Shown: one piece after another, positions 36,205 through 49,033 of the stretch
How the letters are laid out: each line of letters opens with the position of its first letter
How positions within the stretch are numbered: position 1 is the stretch's first letter
Source of the DNA: Strongylocentrotus droebachiensis
Lineage: Eukaryota > Echinodermata > Echinoidea > Camarodonta > Strongylocentrotidae
Assembly (NCBI GenBank): GCA_035222895.1
Contig: JAVYIG010000165.1
Coordinates: forward strand, 263,001-327,000
Direction of reading: 5' to 3'
Length of the DNA stretch: 64,000 nt
Notes under the pieces: generated by a model
The model's input: the letters and a program-made list of their open reading frames with translations, nothing else
The model's database searches: none
What the model was told of the DNA's origin: nothing
Translations under genes and position numbers: made by a program

Positions 36205-37406
36205 GAAAGAAAGTAAATCAGTAAGAAATTTAATAAATTTAAATTGGAGATCACAAACTATCAGCTGCTCATTTTAAGACTGACATCACTACCAATGGTA
36301 CTTTCTGCAATGCCACATGATTTTTAATTTCTTTTATATCTTAGGGCCAATTCAGAAGCTCTAGTCATCGAGATGTGTATTCTTTGTTCCTCTTAACCAA
36401 CTCCCACACATGTTCATTCTGTTCTGTTTAATCCTAGTCTGATGATATACTGTAAAAGTAGAAATATTTGCGGTACATTAATTTTTGCGGATTTCGTGCT
36501 AAGATCGGCAAGCACAAATTTTAGAACTCGCAAAAACATAAGCATGACTTCTTATGCGTGTTTTGAAAGGGCTGAATTGCGTAATCACGTAAAAATAACA
36601 GCGTTTAGAGTAGTTTGTGCCATACCGGTTGAGGGTATCCTGGTGATGCAGAGTTGGTAGACCAGGTGGCTGTGTTAGATGTAGATGGACTAGACTCCCA
36701 CATGCTACTAGCAGTAGGAGCACGACTCACTCCAAAACCCAACCAGTCACCTGCTGATCAGAACAAATACAACAAACACATAATCAATCAATCATGCACA
36801 ATGAATGCAGCTACTACTCAGGCCTTTTTTTAGGAAAAATATCATTACATCATTCAAAACTGAGGAATATCAGCCAAAAGAGGGAGTAAAAAAAAAAAAA
36901 GATGGGATTTCCGACCGACCGACCGATGTTTTGGCACCTAAAGGGCAATGCAACATCTTTTTTGTTTAGGCCTCATGTTGATTAGTAGCAGAATCATCTT
37001 TTCAGCTCTTTTTAAACCTCTCTACATCTAGTAACCACATTTCAAAATGCACATCAAATATTGAATGAAAGATAGCTTAAGATGAAATCTCTGGCTCCTA
37101 CAGACCGAATGATTACATGGTTGCATTAAAACTTTAAGATTCTTAGATTTCAATCTTTGCATTCATTACAAAATGTTGAATATGGGATATAATACACACC
37201 TAAAACACTTATAAAAGCATGTCATGAAAAGTCAATAACATTTTTCACATTGAGTTGATAATAGAAGAATTCTGAGAGTATTGAGGATTACATGAATCAA
37301 TAGGTAGGTATGTTACCTTGACTTGGTGTTGGTGCAGGTAGTCCTGGGGGTGCGCTCAGTGGAGATGGAGTAGGGTTATCCCACATGGATGCAGCACCCA
37401 AAGCAT
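34830..37406 (-). CDS. TMEM131: TMEM131 exons 28-31: Trp-rich C-terminus
   Basis: The last four exons encode about 165 residues ending NPDTDNNK-stop. Short tryptophan-centred motifs recur: SMWDNP, GDWLGFG, SMWESS, ATWSTN, LWSSPSS, HTWAGG, SIWSSSS, SIWGPSH, NPWANP, separated by Ser/Pro/Gly linkers. In the family the extreme C-terminus is the TRAPPC8-binding tail, so these are plausible linear binding motifs. The last exon begins with phase 0 and the stop is TAG at 34830-34832. I chose the frame reading ATPRAFDPFHSSIWG because it is the only one in phase with exon 35635-35808. Confidence 0.92.
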
Positions 37407-40400
37407 CTAAAACATAACAAAACATAGCTCATTTTAACATCAATACATACAGGATCTTGATAAAGAGAATGTCATTTTTTTAATTATTTGGAATTATTAA
37501 AAAAGGAGAGGATTCGGGGTGGGGAATGGCATCTAAAACATTTCCCCCCCCCTTTTTTTTTTAGTAAGAAAATTGTGAAAAAATAGGGAAAAATAGGGAA
37601 GAATAGAGAAAATAAGGGAAACTTCGGGAAAATAGGGATAAAATCGAGAAGAAGAAGAAAACTAGATGGAATTCGACTGCGCGCAGTCGAAAATGATGCC
37701 TCCGTTATAGAGCAATTTTACAAACCAAAACAGAAAAAAAAAATTGAATTCACGTTCAATGGTAATCCATTGACAGGTTCTCAGAATATTGTGATTACAA
37801 GCAATTTCTCATATACATATATGACCCTTTGATCTTTGACCTCATGACCATAAAATCTACTCAGTTCATTGGCTCTGCAAGATGTTCTGAGTTAAATAGT
37901 AATCCATCTGTCAGTTCTAATGAGAATGCGTTCACAAGCTATTTTTGCATACATAATGGGCCCATGACCTTTGACCTTTGACCTTATGAACCAAGAATCT
38001 ACTCAGTTCATTGGCTCTGCAAGTAACAAACATGACCTAATTTTGGCATGAATCCATCAATCGGTTCTTGAGATAACGCGATCACAAGCTGTTTTTGCAT
38101 TCATAATGTGCGCTGTGGCCTTTGACCTTTGACCTACGTGCTCCAAAATCTAATCAGATTGTCTTCCTATGGTGATACACACTATCATTAAGTTTGAAGT
38201 TTAAATCTCCAGTGGTTCTTGAGATATTATGATAACAATCTCAATGTATGGAATTTCATAAGTTGACCTCTGTGACCCTTGACCTTTGACCTACGTGCTC
38301 CAAAATCTAATCAGATCGTCTTTCTATGGTGATACATACTATCCTTAAGTTTGAAGTTTTTACATCTCCAGTGGTTCTTGAGATATCATGATAACAATCT
38401 CAATGTATGGAATTTCATAAGTTGACCTCTATGACCCTTGACCTTTGACCTACGTGCTCCAAAATGTAATCAGATTGTTTTCCTATAGTGATACACACTA
38501 TCACTAAGTTTGAAGTTTAAATCTCCAGTGGTTCTTGAGATATCATGATAACAATCTCAATGTATGGAATTTCATAAGTTGACCTCTGTGACCCTTGACC
38601 TTTGACATACGTGCTCCAAAATCTAATCAGATCGTCTTCCTATGGTGATACATACTATCCTTAAGTTTGAAGTTTAAATCTCAAATGGTTCTTGAGATAT
38701 CGCGCTAACAAACTCAATACAAGGAATTTCATAAGTTGACCTCTGTGACCTGTGACCTTTGACCTACGTACTCCAAAATCTAATCAGATCGTCTTCCTAT
38801 GGTGATAAATACTATTCCCGAGTCTTAAGTTTAAATCTTAAATGGTTCTTGAGATATTGTGATAACGGTCAAACGGGACGGACGGACGGACAACCCGAAA
38901 ACATGATGCCTCCGGCACCACCTTCGGTGGCGGAGGCATAAAAATCTGGAAAAATCAGGGGGGGGGGAATCAAAAAATAGTGAAACCAATTTATATCGGG
39001 TAATTATCAGGCCTGGAATGTACATAGAATTCATGCTTTTCATGCTTTTTGATGTTCAGTCCAAACTAAACAATAATTTATGAACAAGCAATTGGGGGCG
39101 TCACCTCAATCTCTGAGGTTCTATCTACTTCAATTCCGTCCTTTCATGATGTGCATGAAACATATTACCCTTCTTAGAATTTTGATTAACATGCATTCTA
39201 TTTTCAAAAAGATACATACCAGGTAGCCATACTAATGAATGTAAATGTGGTAAATCTTATGTATAGAGAATGAATATTTAGCTGTATGAGAACAATGGAA
39301 AATAACTACTTGAACTTTAGTCTAATATGAAAGCAGAAAAGCTGGATAAATCCACTCACCTCCTACAAAGTTGAATTGAGACGGGGTCGGTTTCTTCTTG
39401 TTTTTCATAAGTCCAGAGCTCTGGTCCAGTTTGATAGCAGAGGAGCCAAAGAAACTTGGACTGGAATGAAAAATGGGAGAACATTGGAATTAAATACATC
39501 ATATTCAGTATTTGTATAGCGCATATCACATTTAAACGTCTCTATGCGCTTCGAAATTCAGAAATTATTACCCCAGCTTTAGCCTAGCTGCCATTACGTC
39601 ACTCTAGCATTTCAAGGAATTAATTTCTGCCAGGTACTCATTTACCTCACCTGTATCGAGTGTTGCAAATGTAGATTAATGACTTACCAAAGGACTTACC
39701 AAAGGACATTAGTGCCGCAACGGGAAATACATCATATTACCCTATAAGACCACTACAATCTTAGTTTCATTAAAAAATTATTAAACAAAAATGAGAGACT
39801 TGTTTATTTGGGCATTACTGATGATACCCTTGTCTGGATCTCTAAACTTGATCTATCCCTAAACATCATATCAAGGGGTCAGTGACACAAAGAAGTAACT
39901 CCATTTTGGCCATTTTGAGAAAAAGTGGTTTATGTGTCACTGAGCACTTGGGCCTTAAAGAGTTAGGTCTATGTTTCACTAGCCATTGACTTCAATGGGG
40001 TGTTGAGTGGAGTTAAGTCTTTGTGTTTCCTGGAAAACCCACATTTTTTCTGAACATTTTGATATCAAATACTCATTTTGGCAAAATTTGGAGTTAGGTC
40101 TTTGTGTCACTGTCCCCTCGATATGAAAGGAGAGGTTTGTCTTACCTAGCAGGGCCAGCTGAAGATCCTGTATCTGAGCTGCTACCACTAGCTTCTACGT
40201 GTCCCGCAGTCTGACTCCATGAGGGAGGCTGTTGAACAGTAGCTCCAGCAGAGCGTGGCTTGTTGCTCTTATTCTGCTTCGTTCCAATGGTTCCTGTTAC
40301 ACATTAACATACAACATCACTCATAAAATCAATGCATAACAGACAAAACGACCCCCCCCCCCAGTTACTTTGCATTGAACATGCATTATCTATATGTATT

Positions 40401-43400
40401 ATTACTTATATTATTTCTATAAGTTGTAGACATATGGTTTAATATAGTGTCAGCCATTTATAAACATCCTAAAGAGAAGATCAAAGAAATGACAGCTGTT
40501 AAATCATTAAAAGGTAAACACATTGTACCTTTTAGAAATCCTCCATGTAACACACCTTGTTACATCAAATTAGTTCACTAATTGGTCCTCTCTTTTTTTC
40601 CTTGGTATGCTCTTTTGCCAAGCACAATGTTTCTAAGAGAATGGCAACTTTTTCTTTTAAACAGTAATAACAAAGTTTGTACAAAGGTCTGTCAAGAATG
40701 ATTTGTTTTACCTGGATGGGTAGGCTTGTTGTCATTGACAGTACTGAATGCAGACTTCTCTTCAGGTGCTGATAGTTGCTTGGTCAGTTTAGACTTGGTG
40801 TGAGGAGTCTTACCCTCTTCTGCGTTAGGCCCTGCTCCTTCCCCCTGAGCTGCTCCAGACACTGCACTGCTGTAGCTGATAGGTCTAGCAATCAGACCAG
40901 CAGCAGCTGAACTAGGACGTGGAGCTGATCCGATGGGTTGCTGTGTCTGGGCCGTTGGGCGCTGATGTGCAGGACCTGATGGGATAGGTTTGGCTTGATC
41001 CCATAGGGGTAGGGGTGAATCCTTGTCTGCTTCACTGCTTGTTGTACTCGTTGCATCACTGTCCATCGACTTGCCTGCTGAATTGAGAAAGGCCAAGCAA
41101 AAATAATAGCTCATTCAATGAATTACTCCAAATTGGAGTATGACAGAGATACTGGATCTTGAACACAGTGTCATCACTCTGATTTCTATTTAATACCTGT
41201 TTAATAGAGTATCGATGAGATAATGCTTTTCTTCCTCACCTGAAGCACAAACTATCAACTCCAACTGTCGACTAAAAATCATATTATATGTCATGTATGT
41301 TGTTACCATGCAAAATAACTGGCAGTGTAATGCCAATTTCATTAAAACCTTAAAATCATACTCTATAGCAAAACCGTTTCCTGATAAGTACATAAGATCA
41401 CTTACTCTTTGAAACCTTGATTGTTTTCTTAGTTGCCTTGGCAGCGACCTTTGCTGCAATGGAGTGTGGTGAGGTCGGCTCTTTGTCAAAGTTGTCCTGA
41501 CGACGACCTGCCTCCAAAGCTGTGGTGTATGGTAGCTCCAGGGTGCTGAACATGAAAAGACACATGCAGCATGTTATCAAATGTGTTTATCTTTGACCAG
41601 AAGTCATCCTGAAAATTCAAAATTGCTAAACTTACTAAAATGTAAGGCTTGATATGAGGATGAACAAAACAAGGATAATTATTTACATCAGATTCTTACA
41701 ATGCCTGGTTGTTATGGTGTACAATAAATAATAGTTTAAGTAGGGCATAGCTTACCTTGGTCGGCAGACGTCACCATGAAAAGTAGATTTTGAGTTAGCC
41801 TTAGACGATCCCTTACGAGGTTTGCCCTTAGACTTGACATTCTTGAATCGTTGAGCAGCTAACCTTTGACCTTCAGCCTCAAGGTCATCAGCAGGGGTAG
41901 TAGACACTCCTGATTCACTAAGGCTAGTGTCGTCATCAACATACTGTAACAAGAGACATGTAAAGTAAATTATATATAGCATTTTGTAGACTCTGCACAA
42001 ATCTATCATAAATAGGCCACTGCATAAACATCTCCTATTATAACAACTATCTGCATTTGAGTATTTACAATTATTAGCTCATTAAGGGATACTTCATGAG
42101 AAGGGACACTATGAACTGTTCAGCAAAAAGGATTTCAAACCACTTATTGAATTTCTCAATAGAATTTTGCTCTGCTCAGCAGCAACAATTTTGCAGCATG
42201 CCTGGCAGAGCCATACATAAAATTCACGTTATAAAGAGGGGACTGTCTGAGAATGTTTTTTAATTAAGTTTGAAATATTTTTCATCCATCTTGCTAACAA
42301 ACGATGTTCTTTTTTTTGCACTCACTTGTTTGCTGCTTCTCTCTGAATATTCTGACTCTGCATTTGATTCTTCTGTAGTGGTCGATGAAATCTCGTCATC
42401 TTTAACCTCTGACCCCATGTGTCCTTCATCTCCTCTTCCACTCACTTTCCCTCTCATTCGTGAGTTATGCTTTTGGTAAGATGATTCGTAATCTCCGGCG
42501 TGGTTCACATGATTCTCATCTATCATTTCGCTAGACAAGACTCTACCATTGCTATATTCGCTGTTATTTCCAACTGGTTCCGATTCCAAATTATTTTCAA
42601 AATCAGGTGGGAGACCTCGCTTGCTCCGAGAACTCTTCCGATCTTGAAGCGTGTATGCCGGCTGACCAGAGGGCGCCCTATTAAAAACTTTAGGAGCTGA
42701 CGAGGTTGTAGTACTGATTAAATTGTTCAATTGGACTTTTTCTCGATCTATGGAGCCGCGACTCTCTGCCTGCCGTGTATTGTTGGCTACCGAACTAGAA
42801 ACAGAACGAGATTTGGAAACCGATCTGCTCCCAGAAAATATGTTCAGCTTTTCACCTAACGAAGACAGGAGACTCGATGCTCTGTCACAAAAATAAACAA
42901 AACAAGAATACAAATTTGAGAATTCAGAATTAGCATTTAACAAAATCTTTTCGAAAACATAAAATATGTCTTTATCTTCGAAATTCAATATACAACCAAA
43001 ACTGAAACAAATACATATGGCCATATGTAATCAAGCATCTTTATCATATCATGTGTGTGAAACACTAGACCTGTCCTCAAGCTCAACAAATGAGAAGGTG
43101 AACAATTTATGAACTGACATGCCATGGATTGTTCAATCCACTACTTGGATATTCATTATGCCATTTGATCCATTCTAAAAATCACAAAAATTATTAATTA
43201 AGATCTTACAAGAATTTTAATCTCAGAACACCTATCTGGGTCAGACACTCACCTAGACTTTGCTTTGTTTGCTGTCGTTGAGTTTGCACCCCCTCCACCA
43301 CCACCACCTGCTCCTGGCAAACTAACAGCACCTCCTCTATCCCCTCCATCACCACCAACCCCACCACGTGGTACAGGCTTCAACCCGGCTATATTCCTCA

Positions 43401-46400
43401 GATCAAACGGTTTGATAGAATCAATCTCATCTTGATCAGCCTCTGATAGTTTAGCCTTGTTGGTTCCGATTGGTTCTAGATACCTGACCATCTCAAGATA
43501 GGACACTGCTACTATGACCAGGAAGAGAAGAGCCATCAGGCAGACAGACAGCAGATGGAGGGGGATTTCCCATTGAGGTCGTGGTAAGGCAGCTGTACAT
43601 GGAGCTAGCATGTTAGGTGGTAGAGTAGCTATGAGTGTGAAGGATAGCGTCTCACCAGTAAAGGCTACCACCTCTAGCTCACGTGTGACTCGGTTTAGAG
43701 TGAAGTCGGGTGTGAATCTGTCGATTGAAGGAGAGAAAATAATAATTAGGTTTGAACATTTTTACATAACATCTATATTAAAGATAAACTTTAGTACTGG
43801 TAATGCGATTGCATTGTGAAAGAAAAGGTGTGAAAGGATCAGAAACAGTTGATCATGTAGCATGTAAGTATTGGTGTGCACTGCAAGGTTCTGGAGTCAT
43901 CAAAATCATAATAAATTTGACCGAGTCTTGGTAAAGTAACAAACACTCACATAGAAAGCTATATATGGGACAACACACATGGTGTCGGGGATGGTACTAC
44001 CTTGGTTTCCTTGTCTTTCTATGCTCATTACTCAGCCAGTATACATTTTCTTCCAAAATTGTTCAAAAAAAGTGTGATTTTTTTTTTTTTTCCTGTGAAT
44101 TATTTTTTTTTTTTACCAGTACTGGAGTTTATCTTTAACACTGATCTACTGCAAGATCTAGTCTCTGTATGACTAAATTAACATTAAAAATGAGAATTTT
44201 GACTTTTGAGACATCTACAATGTCCCATTTTTCTTCTGCATAATTTCAAGCTTTCCCTGCCCCCCCCCCCCCCATCTCCAAATTATGAATCATTTCCATC
44301 GTCCTCTTCTCTCCTCTCCATTTCCATTCTTCTTCTTTACACATTTAAATTATTCACCCAACTCGGTTAATTTCAACCTTATACAATACAAGGTAGTCTT
44401 CTAAACCAGCTTCCCTTTCCAGCATTTATAATAGGATCTAGTCCCACTATCTTCTACAATTCATCATCAGTCTAGGGATATGAAAGATAACTTACGCTAT
44501 ATCAAGCCTTCTTGTTTCATTGGGTAGAATCTCCACCGGTCTACACTGTAAGACCCTGAAACCATAGCCCTCACACAGTCTCCCATTGATGAGGAATGTA
44601 TCGATGGATAGTGGTAACTGTCCAGTGTTCTTCATGTTGAAGGTTCTCTTCACAGTGAAGTTGGGTGGACTCCTTGCTTTAGGAGATGTTTCTAAAATAG
44701 AAGATGAGGAGATTTAGTCTTTATGTTTTTTTTTTAAATTCAATATCAACAGCAATCCATTCCCTAATCAATCTCGCTGTTTATGCGTCAAGAAATGAAT
44801 GTTCTCATTCCTCTACTGTATTCAACTGTAACTTAATGCATGAGATGTTTCAAGATCTTCTTACACAGAAAATCAATAATCAAAATAAATAAAATTCCCA
44901 TAATAATAGGATACAATGTCAGTTCGTCAACAATCTAGTGTTAAACTTAATCCCCATCGAAAGATTATCAAGAGTCATTGACAGAGAAAACTGTTTCTTA
45001 CCTTTATGAAATGGTAATAGATCCCAACCTTTGTATACCCCCCCCCCCCACCCCTCTCCCCCCAAAATGATAATAATAATAATAATCATCATAATAATAA
45101 TAATAATAAATGAATAAATTGTATAGTGCACTAATACAAACAAAAAAACAAAAAATAATTCAAGACAAATAAGGTTATATTATGGTATAATATTGCCAAG
45201 GGTGTTTGGACTGTTTCAAAGGTACCAAGTGTGGGTAATTTCACTAATGCCCGAACAAAATAATGTGTATTATTTGTATACTTACTATTGCAGTCGACAA
45301 GATGGCTACTTTTAAGTTCAAATAGTAGATTGCTGTTAACACCAGGTCGTTTGTTGTTAAGTCTAAGCTCTCCTGAACCTCCTTGGCCCTGTACTACCAC
45401 TGCATCTAACACTGTCAGGTTGTTCCTGTTATAAACAAACAAGGGGTAGGAAGATTAATTCAAAGCTCATGTTCATGGCCGGCACTGTAACTGTACTGAC
45501 TTAGCAACATCTGAAATCTGAAAAGCACCAACTCCATATGTACATATGGGACATAGACAGCTCCCCTTTCAAAGTATAACAGAAAATATATCTATGGAAT
45601 ATTCCTTGTCCCATAATTATTCCAAATAAATATGTGTAATTTGATACACCCAAACTCATGCATATACAATATTTCAATATATTGTATTAAATAAAGATAA
45701 CATTTACATCACACCAAGATGTCTATCTTATTAACTTTTGGAACTAATTTGGAACCTAATTTGAAACTAATTTGGAACCAAACAGAGACAAAGCTTTAGA
45801 GTACTTACCTAATTAAGATGAGGGAATATCTTTCTTTTGTATCAGTTGGTCTAAACCCCAGCTGAACTGTTACATTCTGTTTAGGTTTGATACTAACAAT
45901 GAGAGCATCTGGGCTTGCCTTCACACCTATCAAACTCTCTACTGCTTCACGTTGAGATTTGAGGCATTTTCCTGGTGATGACTGTAAACAATAGGAAAGA
46001 GACAATGAACATTCAGTAAAACTTTCTCTTGACAGATTGACGAACAACTAGCTTTCAAAACAACATACTACTATGATACAAACATGATGTCCTAAGAGGC
46101 AAGCCCTTAATCATAAAAAAAGTAGTAATGATATAAACTAAAACATTACAGAAGCATTTATGTGAATTGTGAAATTGCTTCTAGATAACTATAGAGTCAA
46201 GACATGACTATAACTAATTTTGGTCTGATATCAAACCTTTATACACAAGATTACTTTTTACTAGATATACCGCTGATTCTGAGTTAAAATGTACTTCTGT
46301 TCAAGCTAACTACTTATCATTTTAGAATCTGCTTATTCAACAGTACATGTATATTGGGCTGTCCCTATTCGTATTTGGTTTTAAACCATAACCAACAAAT

Positions 46401-48354
46401 CTATAGAAACCTTATTGTATTAAAAGTAATACATAGATGAAGGGGGTGGGGGGAATAAATTTACACAAAATATACATCTCACTATGGATGAATCATTTAT
46501 AGATGGTTAATCTTACCTTATCTTTAACATCAGCTAGAAAGAAGACGTCAGGATCATCTATTTCTATGAACTCTGGGTCCATCTGCTCACTGCTGGCAAA
46601 CAAAGATAACAATAAACATCATCAATATTCAAGATTACACATGATAACACTGTACTGGGATTGCAAGTTGTTCTCATACTCATATCCAAATGGGTGGTGA
46701 CGCAAATAATACAGAGTTTGATCTAATCACTGTTATATTTCACAAAGTACACCTTTCTAAAAATGAAAAGAGAGTCAGCAGGTAATATATATCTGTAAAG
46801 CGCTTTGAGAGGGCCTGAGGTCCTGAAAAGCGCTATATAAGAACTAGCTATTATTATTATTTGTTAATCAATTCTACACAGGGTATTTTGATTGAGTCAC
46901 TAGATTATTAGAGACTGGTATTACCTTTCTGTAAGTAGATCTAATGCCCCTGCTGGATCCTGGTAAGCTGAGATGGGAAGTAGCTGAGCTACTACCAGTC
47001 TGTCTGTAGGATTCAATAGGGTCACCTCAGCTATCTATAAAATAGCAATACAAAAACACACATTAACAAGAAAATATTCAGGAAACAGTTCATAAGTACG
47101 CATCTAAACCTTTTAACCTTTAGTCTCTTACCAAACTACATCCAATCTACCATAACTGTATACACTATAATTCTGCATCTGGTACTCTATTAAGTAACAT
47201 ATTGATGTATTATTGAAAATATGTATACTTTTACAAAAGACCTTGTGAACAGTTCAATTAAGCAAGATTTGTTATAAAACGGACGTAAACGAGTTATCAT
47301 CAGCATGAAATCTCAAATAACTTTCCATTCCAAACCGCAAACCAGGTACAAAAATATTGAGAACAAAGGAGACAGATTTTGTGCCTGGATCAAGTAAGAC
47401 ATCCTTTTTGTGGATGGCATTAAACGGTGTTAAATGGATAACCGGTAGGATGTGAAAGCTAATGTGCACTTGTAAAAATGATGCCTGGCTGGAATGCTCC
47501 CCAAGGAGTGGAGAACGTGCATACATTGTGTGTGCGTAAGCCTGAATCCGATGACCGGGGTAATAATATATATATCTGTAAAGCGCTTTGAGTGGGTCTT
47601 CGGTCCTGAAAAGCGCTGTATAAGAACTAGCTATTATTATTATTATTTTTATTTATAAGGTAACTTACTGAAGTGTTGCCGATGTATGTGAGAGGAAACT
47701 TTGCTTCTTGTCTATCTGCTAGCGTAGGCCACTCTAACTCTGCCTGGACTGTAATAGGTATCTTCTTCACCAGGTTGCTATTCAGATACATCGTGGTGTT
47801 TACACTGTAAGAAAACATCAAGATTGTGGTGTTTACACTTTAATAAAAGATACATTGTGGTGTTTACACTGTAAAAAAAGATCAAGATACATTGTGGTGT
47901 TTACACTGTAATAAAAGATCAAGATACATTGTGGTGTTTCAAGATTCAAGATTCAAGATAATTTATTGTCTGATTTTAAAAATACAGAAATTCGTCCTCC
48001 ACTGGCGAGTGGCGTACATATACAAGCAACATAAACAATATATAAATATATTCAAGGATACAAAGAAAATACAACAATAATAATAATAGCAATAATAGCA
48101 GTAACAAAACTGACATGTTAACTTGAAAACTGGCATTAAAAATTGAATCTTGACAATGCACAGAATGCATGAAATAAATGAATTAATGAGTTTACACTGT
48201 AATAAAAGTTCGAGATTGTTAGTGTCTTGATATAAGCAGGTAGCCTAAATACAGAACAGTAATCATTCTAAACTGCACGGATGCACCTCTTTCCATCCTA
48301 TACTTTTAGTAGATTTAATCATGTTTTCTTCTTCTTTTTCTTTTTCTTTTTCCA

Positions 48355-48399
<45 letters not shown>

Positions 48400-49002
48400 T
48401 ATTTCAATGTATTTTTCTTTGCCGATGTTTTACAACAATATATAATGTCATTTCTCAAGTTCAATTCATTTCAATTCAATTCAATTCAAATTCAATTCAA
48501 CATAATATACACATATTAACCTTGACAATCAACTGTATCATTAATATATCATGTGTGGACTATTGTTTTGCACTTAATCCTGAATGCATTCTTGATCTAC
48601 ATCAAGACTGGTTCATACATTCTAAGGTTTAACTATTTTCCATAACAAAAGTTTTAAAAAGTGTACAAATAAGAAAAAGGCCTACAAGACAACCAACTGC
48701 AACAACTCAAAATACAATAAAATACAAAAAAAACCTTGAGATGTGAACTCACCTCGTCTGTCCTGATTCTACCAGCTTGTACCATTTGTTACGCAGGTAG
48801 TTGTAGGAAAGCTTGTCAATGTCCTGTGTATCATCAGGCAAAGCAAGCGATGACAACCACATCTCAGATTCTATCAAGAAACAAGATAATCATAGACATT
48901 AATTTCATATCTTCCAATAAATGCTTCATCTTGGTGGTATTAATGTAAAGCACTTAGAAACTCGGAAATTGCTGATGTATTAAGCGCTATATAAGCATAC
49001 TA

Positions 49003-49033
<31 letters not shown>

